Shown piece after piece: positions 23,748 to 35,814 of a stretch of 64,000 bases of DNA. Source of the stretch: Clarkia xantiana subsp. parviflora. Taxonomy: Eukaryota; Streptophyta; Magnoliopsida; Myrtales; Onagraceae. A program made the position numbers and the translations under genes. The notes under the pieces were generated by a model. It ran no database searches, was not told the origin of the DNA, and was given only the letters and a program-made list of their open reading frames with translations. The first letter of the stretch is position 1. The number at the start of each line of letters is the position of its first letter. The stretch is from NCBI GenBank assembly GCA_036873135.1, contig JAPTYO010000026.1, positions 4,196,001 to 4,260,000 on the forward strand, read 5' to 3'.

Positions 23748-25043
23748 TCCGGTGCAAACCACCGTTGATTCATGTGCCCTAATAGATACACCTCGTATTC
23801 CACACACACATAGAGCTGAAAGACATTTTATTTGATGCAAGACATCTGATCAAATTCACTTGTGAATTCTTTTCAGTTGGAACGCTGAACGTGGTCAAGA
23901 CTGCTTGTCGATCTTACCTTCATTGAAGCATCAATGTATTATCAGAAACCTCACTATTGTTGTTGATGGATTTCCTATTTGTTTGTTTAATGTTTGATTT
24001 TGGTTAATTGATATTCAGATTTATTGAATAAAGTAGTTTCTGTTCGACTCGAAACGATAGCTACTTATCAAAATTAATCGACCCAATTAAACGGGGTCGA
24101 TTCGAAACGAAGTTGAAACTAAAATATCTGCCATATGCAATTGGCCGGATCAAACAAAAGACACACTCTCCTTCATCTAATATCGGGAAACATTGAAATA
24201 CCATTGATATCCATCGACTGCGTAGTTCTAAGAGCGAACCGATTTAAATCTTTCTTATTTGTTAGTACTCCATTATATGATAAATCTCGTAATGATGAAC
24301 ATGTGCGACACCGATTGGATTAAATTAAATTAAATCAAATTTTGTAAACGAAACGATTTATACCATGGGTTAAACTTGGAATAGGTGCCCCGGGCGCGTG
24401 TACCTTGAAAGACGGAAATCGTTTTTAGGGTACAAATTTAATGATGAAGTGTTTTAATGAATGAATGTCGAAATTATCATTTTCCTCCGTTTGGGAATAA
24501 TTCATTCAATACTTACACGATGAAAAGAGGTATGCTTCACAAGCTACAACGAACTCGCAAAGTATCAGCTGACGCATAAGGCGAAAGCCCAATCCATTTT
24601 TCAGAGATGGATAAGTCTTTTAGATAAATTAGCAAAAGAAAAGGATGATGAAAATAAAATGACTCTCCCACTAAATGCCTTGAACGAGAAGTCTGGCAGA
24701 CATTCATATCGTCAACACACTTCAACTGGCATGGTTTGAAAACATAATGTTAGAGTTCAACGACCGATGTTCCCTATGGGATGAAAAGTAGTTGATTCAC
24801 ATCTATGTAGAGCTATGTTCCAACAAAATCGGTCAAACACGACGCCATAAAAGCTAAAAGGAATGATAACGAGTTAACTCATATAATCATGCGACATTAA
24901 CTTGCGCATTAAACAAGTATTGAAACCGAGAATATGATAACTACTCTTAGAGGATACATGTTTAAATAAGCTTTTGATAATGGTGCTGTAGTCGAACATG
25001 AGACGTTACATTCCTTGAGGGCGAATTTTCAACGCTTGATGAA
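23748..25043 (+). other. Element F region where protease/integrase should be
   Basis: No protease, pre-integrase or integrase motif recognised in any frame. Either deleted or too decayed to see. Confidence 0.5.
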
Positions 25044-27160
25044 ATGAAAATAGACAAAGTCTTGATCGAATTGGAGCGGAATAACGATGATAGTCAGGTC
25101 CCACTTACTTCGAGTGGGAGATTTGAGGCAGCAACGCAAGTGAATGAAATGGTAAATGAAGATGGAGACATTTTCATAGTAAATTCAGTGGGAGGAGCCA
25201 ATCCTACCACACAAATCACTGTGGCTGGAGGTGCGAATCAAGTTGAACCTGATAATCACGAAGCCGGACCGCTGGAAGAAAATCCAATAATGCCACAACT
25301 ACCCATTGTTCCCAGTGGGAGTGGATCAACCAACTTGGTTCCAGGTCCTAGTGATCAAGGAATTAATCTCGGAGGTAGTATCCAGGTTGTCCAAGAAATG
25401 TTGTATGTCAAGGTTCTAGCACTGCCCTTGTTCCTTGTGGGAGTGATGCTCTGATAGAAAGCATTATTTTGAGTGGGAGCAATATTGAGACTGAAGATGG
25501 GATAAACGAGCCTAGACCAAGTCAAAGGCATCGAACTTCTCCCAAGAAGTATCCCATCGAGAAGGGTGAGATATTCATCCTGACTTTTGCTGACGAACTG
25601 GTAACGGTTCAACATGCGTTGAAAGGACCTCAAGCGAAGGAATGGAGAAAAGAAACGGATAAAGAGATCACCTCAATGAAAGCCGATTCGGTATGGTCTT
25701 TAGTTGATTTACCTGCTAACCGTAGGGCCATAGGGTCTAAGTGGGTTCTGAAACTGAAACTCTCTGCTGATGGAAATGTCGAGCGATACAAAGCTCGACT
25801 AGTTGCAAAAGGATACACCCAGCTTCAGGGAGTGGACTTTGATGAAAAATACTCACCTACTGTACGGTACACCAAAGTCAGGGCATTCCTAGCCCTGGTC
25901 GCATGCCTCGATCTAGAGCTGCACCAATGGATGTTAAGATTGCATTCCTCCACGAAAACTTTGGGGGAGAGATCTCTATGGAGAAACCAGAGGGTTTCAT
26001 TACTCTTGGTAACGAACGTAAAGTTTATAAACTCCGAAGATCCATTTATGGTCTTAAACAATCGTCTCAGCAATGGTACCGCAGAGATTCCACGAAGAAA
26101 TCGTTGGAAACGGATTTGTGAATCTCCACGAGGATCCGTGTGTGTATGCAAAGACCTCTGAGTCTAAGTATGTCATCTTAACTCTATACCTGGATGACAT
26201 ACTCATTGCCGCGAACGATGTGAGTTTCATGCATAAATCAAAGTCCTGGTTGGCATCTGTATTTGAGATGAAAGACATGGGAGAGGCTACGTACATCTTG
26301 GGCATTAAGATTGCCAGAGATCGTGCCGCCCGGAGATTGTGTCTATCTCAGGAAGCCTACATCAACAAACTGTTGAAAAGGTTTAGATTACAAGATTCCA
26401 AATCCTTGGAGACGCCGGTAGTATTCAGGTGCGCATTTTCAAAGCGTGACGACTCGAAGAACCAGCAAGTGCGTAACAGATGAGAAGTGCAGAGTATTTA
26501 AGCATGGTCGGAATCTCATGTACGCCATGCTTTGCACTCGTCCGGACATCTGTTACGCTGTTTGCTAGTAGCAAGATTCCAATCAGAACCTGCTATCAAC
26601 ATTTAAAAGCTGTAAAGCGGATCATACGATGTCTGAATGGTATTGCCGACTACGTACTGTGCTAAGAGGGCTGGAAGTTAGAATTGACCGGATTCAGTGA
26701 CGCCAACCATGGTGGCGATCCAGATCATCCTATCTCAACCACAAGAGGAGTGTTTCTCCTTGCTGATGCCGCCATTTCATGGACGAGCAAGAAGCAATCC
26801 TTTGTCGCGCTGTCTACGATGGAATTAGAATCCGTTGCTCTCTCCAAAAATGCATAGGAACCGGTCTGGCCGAAAAGGATTCTTACTGCGCTGCTTGATG
26901 ACGATATCGGGAGTAAGCCTGTGAAGGTGTTCTATGATAGTCAGGCAGCTTTTGCGGCAGTAAAGAATCCAAAGTACCATAGTAAGACTAAACACATTGA
27001 TGTGAAATATAATTTTTCTAAATCAATGGTAGAAGATAATATAATCACTTTAGAATACTCGCCCCCTGAGGACATGGTAGCAGACCCATTAACTAAACCA
27101 TTACGCAAAGAGACATTTGAAAAGCATGTTAAACTGCTTGGATTGCGTAGGGTTTAAAAG
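25044..27160 (+). pseudogene. Element F reverse transcriptase and RNase H, frameshifted
   Basis: Three frames are needed. 25044-25454 reads a low-complexity linker typical of the stretch after copia integrase. 25469-25930 reads the start of a copia reverse transcriptase: EWRKETDKEITSM, then GSKWVLKLK, then ARLVAKGYTQ. 25920-26090 continues in another frame with YGLKQSSQQWY. 26073-26483 has the catalytic YLDDILIA (26187-26210). RNase H follows from about 26680, with SDANHGGD, then SKKQSF, then HSKTKHIDVKY and the usual ADPLTKPL end. A stop lies near 26855. Copia-type by domain order; not functional. Confidence 0.85.
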
Positions 27161-27584
27161 TGGGTGTATATCCGTGATAACATTTTGATAATATAAAGTT
27201 ACATTGTTGATAAATGAGAGAATTGCAATTCGAGTTTATGATTCATCGACGTCATAATGTATGATTATATCGAATTTTACGGTCTATAAATTAGGTCGTA
27301 GGAGGACGCAATCCTCTTCCTAAATTATGCCGAATGTGGGCCTTGCCTTGTCACACGGGCACGGTCGTCTTGTAGGAGTGGGGGACCTCTGCCGCAACAA
27401 GACTGGCTAAGAACCAGTTAGATTAACTTGGTTATGCAAAACGATCATTTGGTTTCGGAGTAACACGACATGATCTTCCTTTGCACATCGCCGATGATGA
27501 ACTCAGTCTGTCATCAACCACGTTCTGGGCCAGATGAAAATCTGCGATAGCATCTTTGACATATCCCTTACCTGCGATGTTCGG
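27161..27584 (+). other. Element F 3' region before the C insertion
   Basis: No gene. The last five bases (27580-27584, TTCGG) are the left duplication of element C; the sequence continues at 49204. Confidence 0.7.
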
Positions 27585-28236
27585 TGTTGGATCACGGTTG
27601 GAACTCCGGTACGTTCTTGACGGAAGTCCGAACTCCTTTGCTCCAAGTAATCCTGCAAAAAGGGATAGACCGGGCGGTGACCCAGAATCCCTCTCCGATG
27701 CTTAAATGAGTATCTCGATGTAGGCAAGTATCAGTGTATATCAGTATATGAATGTGTCAATCCTAAGGTAACTCCTTCCTTTATATAGGGGAGGAGTTAC
27801 CCCAGATACCTGTTGAGATAACTGCCAGGGGCAGTTAGCCCACGCTCCATTTATCTCGGCCACGTGCCCACGTTCCGTCTTTTCAGGCCACTTCCCCACT
27901 ACGCTGATAGTGGGCGTGTTTCTCGGCCTCATCCTCTGGTGGCAAGTCCCGACGGATGTCGGGGAATTCAGAGTTATCTCCTTTGGTCACCGCTCGGGGC
28001 CCCTCGTCATCGGGACAGGGCCAACATTCCCAGGGATTCAACATCGGGGCCTACTTAAAGGCATTTTGTCGGGGCCTACTCAAAGGCATTTCATCGCGAA
28101 CGTCCAGCTCATATGTCGGGACCGACCTTGTCGGGACCCCTCATATTGGCCCTCTAGGCCTCTTTTGGAGCCCAGTGGGCCTACTTCACCGTTTACTCGT
28201 CGTTAATGGGCCTAACGGCTATATCGAAACCCATCA
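27585..28236 (-). repeat. Element C 3' LTR
   Basis: Reads TGTTGGATCA to CCCATCA on the + strand, the reverse of A. Two U3 copies of the 24-bp unit, against three in A. The polypurine tract (reverse of TTTGCCTCCAAG) follows at 28237-28248. Confidence 0.93.
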
Positions 28237-28248
28237 TTTGCCTCCAAG

Positions 28249-28736
28249 ACATGAGGGACTAACAGTTCGTCGTGTCTTCGAACTCCGGACCTCCCGATAT
28301 TGGCATCGGAGGCTTTTAACTTTACAAAAAATCTTCTGAAGCGGATCTCCTCATCCAAGATTCCCCAATATTCCGAGGATAACCACCAAATCCAAAAAGA
28401 TTTCTCGATTACTCAACTATTAAATGCAGTGGGTGATGAAGCAACGACTTGGGTACCCGTGTCTGCTTTTTTTGAAGAAGTACTTTTTAGCCGTTTTGTC
28501 GCTAGCGTCTCAACGACTCAGGTTGAAGCGTTTCATCTTTAACGGTACGGATTGCAACGTCTCTTCGGCTATCTTCTCTCCTAAAAAACCTCCAAATCCT
28601 GGCACTATTCATTTCTCTTTCACTGCTTCATCCTCTGCAATTTCAAAAACTCAAGCTTTCCTTCCTGATTTCTGATCAGCGCTCCGGCAACCAGGATCTC
28701 CGACCATCAGGATCATCCTTTCTTCTCCAATTCAGC
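28249..28736 (+). promoter_or_regulatory. Element C antisense-gene promoter region, TATA lost
   Basis: Closely matches the A segment 12765-13195 on the opposite strand. Where A has CTATAAAACC, C has CTAAAAAACC (28581-28590), so the TATA box is damaged. Confidence 0.5.
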
Positions 28737-30928
28737 ATGTCTGGTTTCCTCCTCCGATTCCGAAAAAACTGTTAGCTTAGTCTTTCTTTTATTTCAATCA
28801 GTCTTACCCGGACTTTTCCAAAAACCAACTGTTCCTTTTCTTGCCATGGTCATTTTCCAGACGGTGAATCCAGTTCTTGGGGGAGAAAACCCTTCAAGTT
28901 TGATTATGGTTGTAATGAGATTTCGGAAAACGCCTATGATGAAGCTCTCCGGGAGGGATGTATTACTTCCACTTGGGAGCCTCGCTACCCCTATCCTCGC
29001 CCTCGCATCCCGGGCGACCCTGTGGTCACTCGTCCCCGGGAAGGGGAGGTATTTGTCTCCACCGGGCAAGTATCAGCGGGGCTCATCACCGACTCGGGGC
29101 CTGACAACAGCAGCTGGAAGAAGAATTAGTTCTTCATCCGGAACAGCTCCATCCCATGGCCCCGATGGGAGGTTGAAGAAGACCCTCCTCCCGCTTATCA
29201 CACATACTCCGCGGAGGATTTTCAGATTCTCCACTGCATCCAACTCTATCGCTGGGGGGATTCCTTTGCTCCCCTCGATGCCAACTCCATCGTGGAGCGA
29301 GATCTGGTTCTGGCCGGGATCCGTCTCCTCGATGTTGCCTCCGGGGGTCAACTCTACGACGGCCCCTCCAATGTCGTTCCTTGGGTAATATCCTAATTGC
29401 ACCTTTGTTTTCGTCTTTGCAGCTAAGAAGGTATCAATGCTGACCTATATCATGCTTAAGCAGGTGGAGACCGATGCCGTCCAACGCCCCGCAAGGAAGA
29501 GGAAGTCCTTGAAGAGGGCCGCCTCCTCATCTGCACCTCCATCTGCGGAGGAGGCCAAGCGGGACCGGGTGGAGAAGATGGAGAGGATCTTCAACACTCA
29601 GACTCCCGAAGAAGGTAAGCAGCTCCGATTAGCCATCTGATTATACAAAAAGCGTATTCCCGAGGAGTTAATCCCCTCCGATAAGAAAGCCAGAATCGAA
29701 GGGATCAACCGCATCCTGCAAGGAGAAACTCCCCGCATCCTCAAAGCGGGTTATTATAACTATTACGGGAAAGACCAGTATCTCTCTCGTCGCGTCATTT
29801 GGTGTAAGGATCCCGATCAACTCCCCGATTATCTTTCTAAAGCTTCTCATCCTCCAGCTGCAGGTCAATCGGGAGCTGGAGTTTCAGCGGGGGTGCCACC
29901 CTCCGACGCCCGGGTCGGAGAGCCCCTCCTTCCACTTCCTGCCCCGATAGGATCGGGGACTGAAGATGCCCCGACGAACGGTCAGTTCCGTCGGGTGGTT
30001 GACCTGGACGTTTCTCACTCTTCTGAGGAGGCGAGCGAAGGTCAGGCCCTGATTCGAGCCCATTAGAGCCAACTCTCGAGGGGCTGCTTCTATCTTCCCT
30101 AGGACAACAATATTCGCCAATTTTGAGTTTGACTCCTGAAGGGACGACCGGGTCCCACCGCGGCTCGGAGGCACGCACCTCCGACACTCAGGTCATCCTT
30201 CCCCCTCTCTCCTTAGACGGGAGTTTCTATCAGCTTTACACCCCCGAAAAGGCGGCGGCTCCCTGGACCCCGATCGAGTCACTGCGAGGGGTCCCGCTCC
30301 GTCGGGGCGATGCGCCACCGGAACTGGGTCTGCACCTGCTGGCAGGTTTAGTTCCACCACCTCTGAAGCTTCCGCTCTCCTTAGCTCGGGAGGACATCCA
30401 CACGGACATTCGCGAAATGGCCGTTCGCCGCGTGGAGGTAAGGCTTCCTGTTTTTACACTTAGTATATAAGGTAAAATATTCTCATGTACTAACGTCTTC
30501 CTTTCTTTTTCACAGGAAATGGCGGACCAACACCGTTGTTTCGGGTACATCCTGGCCCTGGAGGAGGCCCTTAAGCAGGAGCGAGCCAAGGCGGCCCTCG
30601 AGGTCTTGGCCAAGCTCGAGGAGGATTTGGCCGCCTCCGAATCGTCGAGGGGCAAGCTGGTTAAGGAGCAGGCCCTCCTTAGCTAGAAGACTCGGGACCT
30701 CCTGAGGCAGGTCCACGACTTCGAGCGGTTGCTGAAGTAGGAGTAGTAAAAGCTCAAGGAGGAGCAGCAAAGGCACGCGGAGGATCGGGACAGGTTCGTC
30801 CTGGAGAAGAAGGCCCTTGAGGACGTCAAGGCGGGACTGGAGGCTGAGAAGGTCCTTCTCACCAATCGGTCCCAACAGATGGAGCGGGAAATCGCTGAGT
30901 TTCCCACCAGACTGGCCGAGGCTGAGGC
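28737..30928 (+). pseudogene. Element C antisense gene, 5' part, cut by element B
   Basis: Begins ATGTCTG at 28737, as in A and B. The donor is GTTTCC rather than GTAAG. Exon 2 reads the EGRxPxxFDY start of the family in a shifted frame, and the large middle of the 'putative gypsy type transposon' domain is deleted (about 29090, where sequence jumps to the SSWKKSxFFIR region). Later exons read MLTYIMLKQ, then RKRKSLKRA, then the Pro-rich part, and the coiled-coil exon from about 30517 with stops (30685, 30738, 30744). It ends at 30928, where B is inserted; the same exon resumes at 42156. Confidence 0.8.
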
Positions 30929-31628
30929 TGTTGGATCACGATGGAACTCCGGTACGGACTTTGACGGCAATCCTTGCTCCTTTGCTCCACGCAATCCTGC
31001 AAGAGGGGATAGACCGGGCGGTGACCCAGAATCCCTCTCCGATGCTTAAATGAGTATTCTCGTATGACTGGCAAGTAATAAACTCAGAGTGTATTCAACT
31101 CAACGTAAGTCTTTCTGAGGTGATCTCCTGCCCTTTTATAGGCGAAGAGATGCCTCAGGTACCTGGCGAACCGTTAGGGGTGGTTAGCCCGTATCCCGCA
31201 TATCTCGGACGTGATCTCGCGTATCTTAGCCATGCCCCGCGTATCTCGGCCACGCTCCGTGTATCTTAATCCACGTTCCGCATATCTCGGCCACGCCCCG
31301 CATATCTTGGCTTTATCCTCTGTTAACGAGTCCCGACTCCCGTCGGGGACTCTAGAGTTATTTCGTTGTGTCACCGCTCGGGGCCCCTCGTCATCGTGAC
31401 AGGGCCAATCATTCTCAGGGATTCATCATCGGGGCCTACTTAAAGGCTTCTCATCGGGAGCTTCCAGCTCCACTGTCGGAACCGACTCTGTCGGGACCTT
31501 GCCTCGTCGGGACTCCCTTCGTCGGGACCCTTCTCCTAGGTCATCTTGACCTTCATTTTGGGCCCTGGTGGGCCTGTTTGCCGTTTCTTCGCCGTTAAAG
31601 GGCCTGACGGCTATAGTCGGACCCATCA
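30929..31628 (-). repeat. Element B 3' LTR
   Basis: TATA box on the minus strand at 31140-31133 (TATAAAAG). A U3 minisatellite of about six 20-21-bp units (CGCATATCTCGGCCACGC type) spans 31195-31311. Polypurine tract at 31629-31640 (reverse of TTTGCCCCCAAG). Confidence 0.95.
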
Positions 31629-31640
31629 TTTGCCCCCAAG

Positions 31641-32182
31641 ACATGAGGGACTTTTAGTTCGTCGTGTCTTTCAACTCCCGATCTTCCAATACTAAAGTCG
31701 GGGATCCTTTCCTTGGTTCAGTTACTCAGTTTATCAGTCTTCTCCTCTACGTTTCCTCAGGGTTTTGTAGATAACTGTTATATCCCAAAGGTCTCCTCGG
31801 TTTCCTAGTGCATTAAATGCAGTAGATAATGGAGTGACGTTTTCAACCCACGTGCCTGATTTTTCGCGTCTGTCCTTTTCTGAAAAGTGCTTTTCAGGCT
31901 GTTTCATCATTACGCCCGTTGTCCTTCTGCACGTTTTATTTCAAAGGTCCAGATTAAGACTCTTCGACTTCGACGACTCGGATCGAAGTGTCCTTTCAAT
32001 CGTCTTCTTCGACTATAAAACCCTAGCCATGGTCATAATTCAACTTTTACCGTCTTCGAATTCTCAAAAGCTTTCTGCGATTCCTCTGTGATTCCAAGCT
32101 CTGTGATTTCGAAGGTTTTTGGAGTTTCCTCGATCATCTTTCCGGCGACGTTCCGCTCATCTCCTTCAACCTTTACTTCATC
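31641..32182 (+). promoter_or_regulatory. Promoter and leader of the element B antisense gene
   Basis: TATAAAA at 32014-32020 lies 163 bases before the ATG at 32183, close to the spacing in A (about 150). No coding content was seen. Inferred to drive the antisense gene independently of the LTR. Confidence 0.6.
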
Positions 32183-34892
32183 ATGTCTGGTAAGGAATCC
32201 CTCTTCATTGCTTGTTTGTCTTTTCCTTTCTAATTTTCCAAGAGTCCCACTGTATTTTCTTGCCCTGGTTACTTTTCAGACAGCGGTTCCAGCTCTGAGG
32301 GGAGAAAACCCATTAATTTTGATTATGCTCCAAATGAGATTTCCAATACTGCCTATGATGCAGCTCTCCGAGAGGGTTGCATCACCATCACCTGGGAACC
32401 TCGTTTCCCGTATCCTAGGCATCGTCCCTCGAGTAACCCTGAGGTGACTCGTCCCCAGAAAAGGGAGGTATTTGTCTCTACGGGACAAATATTAGCGGGG
32501 ATCAGGTTCCCCTTTTGCGGTAATCTGGTCGCGCTGTGCCACCATTACAGAACACACCCCACTACCTTTTCTCCTCATGCCATCCACCTCTGGAACGCCT
32601 TTCAAGTCCTCTGTCTCCGACAGAAGTGGGTCTACAGCCTCCAACTCTTCAGAACCTTTTATGGGATGAAGTGCAACGAGGCGGGGGTTTGCGCCTTCTA
32701 CCCCCGGATGCCCAAGTGGAGTAAGCAGCAGCTTGCCCGGTACGGTTGGACCAGTGACACCTGGAAGGTGGTCAAGGGTCGGGGACTCTTGATCGATACA
32801 GGGTCCGACAACAGTAGCTGGAAGAAGAGCTACTTCTTTATCCGTCACTCCTCAATTCCCTGGCCTCGCTGGGAGGTGGCAGCAGACCCTCCGCCTGCTT
32901 TCCACACTTATGCTGACGAGGATTTCGAGACTCTCCAACTTATCCAGCTCTATCGGCGGGAGGAGTCTTATACTCCTCTCAACGCCAACTCACTCGTGGA
33001 GCGGGACCTAGTGCACGCCGGGATCCGACACCTCGATATTGTTTCTGGGGGGCAGCTCTTCGACGGCCCTTCCAATATGGTTCCTTGGGTAAACTTCTAA
33101 TTCTTCTTTGTTTACTGTTTGCAGCCAAGAAGGTATCTGTGCTGACCGATCTGTTCCTTAAGCAGGGGGAGACTGATGCTGTCCGCCCCTCGCGGAAGAG
33201 GAAGTCTGCCAAGAAGGCTGCTGCTAGGTCGGGGTCTCCTTCAGCGGAGCAGCCCAAGTGGAAGCGGGTGGATCTGGACCAGCTCTTCGATGTCCAGAAC
33301 GCTGAAGAAGGTAAACAACTTCGACTTGCTATTAAATCGTACAAGAGGATGGTCCCGTCGGATTTGATTTCCTCGACCAAGGAAGGCCACATTACTGATG
33401 TCAAAAGAATCCTTCGAGGCGAAACTCCCCGAGTCTTGAAGGCAGGCTACTATAATTATCGTGGGAAGGATCAATACGTCTCCCGACGTATCATCTGGTG
33501 TAAGAATCCCGATGAACTTCCTGACTACCTTTCTGAAGCTTCTCATCCTCCAGGTGCAGGTCGCTCGGGAGCTTCATCTGGTGCTGCAGCTTCTGTAGAC
33601 ACACCGCCTTCAGCGGGGGTGCCTTCCTCAGCTGGAGAGAAGGCTCCAACTGGCGAACAGTTTTGTCAGGTGGAAACTTTGGACTCCTCCGAGGAGACCG
33701 GCGGGGGTGACCCCCCTCAACAGCGTCGGAAGGCCGGGCAGTCCCCCTTGAAACCAGCCCCTCAGGGGCCGCTTCCTTCGTCTTCTCCGCAGCGGCGGCA
33801 GCTCTCACCTATCCACGACTTCTCTCCTTCCCCTGCTCGGGCCGAGACGGAGGCGTGCCCTTCCCTTCCTCGTCCTATCTCTCCCCTTGCTCTTGATGGG
33901 GACTTCTACAAGCCCTTCGACTCTTCGCAGGGGAATGCCCCCTGGACTCCTATCCAGACGCTCCAGGGAGTCCCGCTCACACAAGGGGAACAGGACCAGG
34001 AACTGGCCCTGCATCTGCTGGCGGGTTCTATTCTGCCTTCTATGCGGCATCCGATTTACCTCAATCGGACGCATATGCAGCGGGACGTCAGGGGTATGGC
34101 TGTGCGCCGCATAGAGGTGAGACTTTGCTTCTTTCTTGTTGATGATAAATCGGGTCGTTTGTTCATTAACACTTTACCTTCTTATTGCAGGAGCTCGGGG
34201 ACTACAACCGCCTCATCGGGTACGTTATTGCCTATGATGAGGCCCGGGAGGGGGACCGAGGGGTCCGCGAGCAGCTTCAGGCGGATCTCAAGGCCTCCCA
34301 GTCTCTGCGGGGGAAGCTTGTCAAAGAGCAGGCTGCCCTTAATCAGAAGATTCGGGACCTTCAGCAGCAGATCTCGGACTTCGAGGGGCTCTTGAGGCAA
34401 GAGCGGCAGGAGCGGGGGGCGATTGTGGACAGGCTGACCCAGGAGAAGAAGGCTGCCGAGGACAAACTGGTCCTTGAGAAGAAGGCCTTGGAGGAGCTAA
34501 TCGCGGGGTTTCCTGCGCAGCTGGCCGAAGCGGAGGAAAAGGGCCGGGAGGACTATCGGAGGTCTGAGGGCTTCCAGGCTGATGCCATGAAGTTCTTTGG
34601 CGCGGAGGTGGAGAATACTCTCTTCAATGCGGTTGAAGAGCTCCACCTGGAGTACGGGGACGCCATCAATTTCGACAAGTCTCCTTCCCTCGCTCCCTTT
34701 GCGAAGAAGTATTTTGCTCTTTCCGAGGAGAGTGATGGGGGGAGTACCCCCGTAATTGTCGAAGACGCTTCTGAACTTCCATGTGCGGGCGCCCCGATAG
34801 TCAATCCTCCCGAAGCCAATCCTGTGGATCCCTCTGCTACCGACTCCGCGGACCCAGCTGCTGCCAATGCTGCCGACAAGGACCAAGCTTGA
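32183..34892 (+). CDS. Element B antisense extra gene: four exons, open, function unknown
   Basis: Exon 1 is 7 nt (32183-32189, ATGTCTG), then GTAAGG. Exon 2 is 32280-33088 after a TTTTCAG acceptor; its frame fits exon 1 (MSDSGSSSEGRKP). It carries the 'putative gypsy type transposon' domain (PF04195-like), with IRFPFCGNLV, FQVLCLRQ and LFRTFYGMKCN. Exon 3 runs to 34116. Frame needs its acceptor at 33129 (CCAAG) rather than the first AG at 33124, so this junction is unsure. It has an RKRKSAKKAA basic patch (possible nuclear signal) and a Pro/Ser-rich part. Exon 4 (34191-34892) is a coiled coil of about 110 residues, then EELHLEYGDAINF, then a Pro/Asp/Ala tail. About 830 residues in total with no stop. 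Antisense extra genes are reported from Tat-lineage elements; the role is unknown. Confidence 0.75.
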
Positions 34893-35023
34893 ATGTTTTA
34901 TCTTTTTAGAGTCCTTGTATCTTCTTCTCTTGCGTCGTCGTCGGGCCCTTGAGCCCTTATCAATATCAGACTTCTTTAGTTCCGATCCTTTGTTGCACTT
35001 CTCCGAGTGACTTTACTTATACG
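34893..35023 (+). other. 3' end of the element B antisense transcript
   Basis: Short T-rich stretch between the TGA (34890) and the array; no motif claimed beyond that. Confidence 0.4.
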
Positions 35024-35812
35024 CGCTTAAGTCGAAACCTCGATACTTAAGACATTCTCGTACGTCTTTCCCGACGATTTAATAACTTGCACCACTTAAG
35101 GCGACTTAATATCGAGTGCATCACTTAAGACGACTTTAATTACTTCTAAGGAAAAACCTAAAGATTGTGCACCACTCAAGGCGACTTAATTCTTAGCAGT
35201 CGAAACCTCGACACTTAAGAAGTTCTCGTACGTCTTTTCCCGACGATTTAATAACTTGCACCACTTAAGGCGACTTAATTCCGTGCATCACTTAAGACGA
35301 CTTTATATTACTTAGAGTAAATCTAAGAATCGTGCATCACTTAAGACGACTTAATTTTGTGCACCACTTAAGGCGACTTAGTTCCATGCATCACTTAAGA
35401 CGACTTTCGGATACTTAGAATAAATCTAAATATTGTGCACCACTTAAGGCGTCTTTTCTCGGGCATCACTTAAGATGACTTTTCTTGTGCACCACTGAAG
35501 GCGACTTTTCTCGTGCACCACTGAAGGCGACTTTTTTCGTGCACCACTGAAGGCGACTTTTCTCGTGCACCACTGAAGGCGACTTTTCTCGTGCACCACT
35601 GAAGGCGACTTTTCTCGTGCACCACTGAAGGCGACTTTTACACTTCGCATAAATCTAAGGACAACTCTTATTTGGAAGCAACCTCTTTATTTATTGACGG
35701 CACAAAATTGGCTTACATCGAATTAAACGATAAACAGCATACACCACTTAAGGCGATTTTACATCGGGCACCACTTAAGGCGACTTTATCGGGCACCACT
35801 TAAGGCGACTTT
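35024..35812 (-). repeat. Element B tandem array with higher-order structure, CTTAAG core
   Basis: Two near-identical blocks of about 180 bp (from 35028 and from about 35205) begin TCGAAACCTCGA and contain CTCGTACGTCTT. Within them CACCACTTAAGGCGACTT alternates with CATCACTTAAGACGACTT. From about 35480 to 35640 the array collapses to about six units of 26 bp with CACCACTGAAGGCGACTTTT. Lies between the two converging genes. Confidence 0.92.
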
Positions 35813-35814
35813 CT

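Noticed and set aside
25044..25454. Independent host gene
   Set aside because: Position and low-complexity content fit the linker between copia integrase and reverse transcriptase.
35444..35650. Open minus-strand frame with repeated peptide
   Set aside because: It is the translation of the 26-bp array units, open only because the repeat lacks stops.
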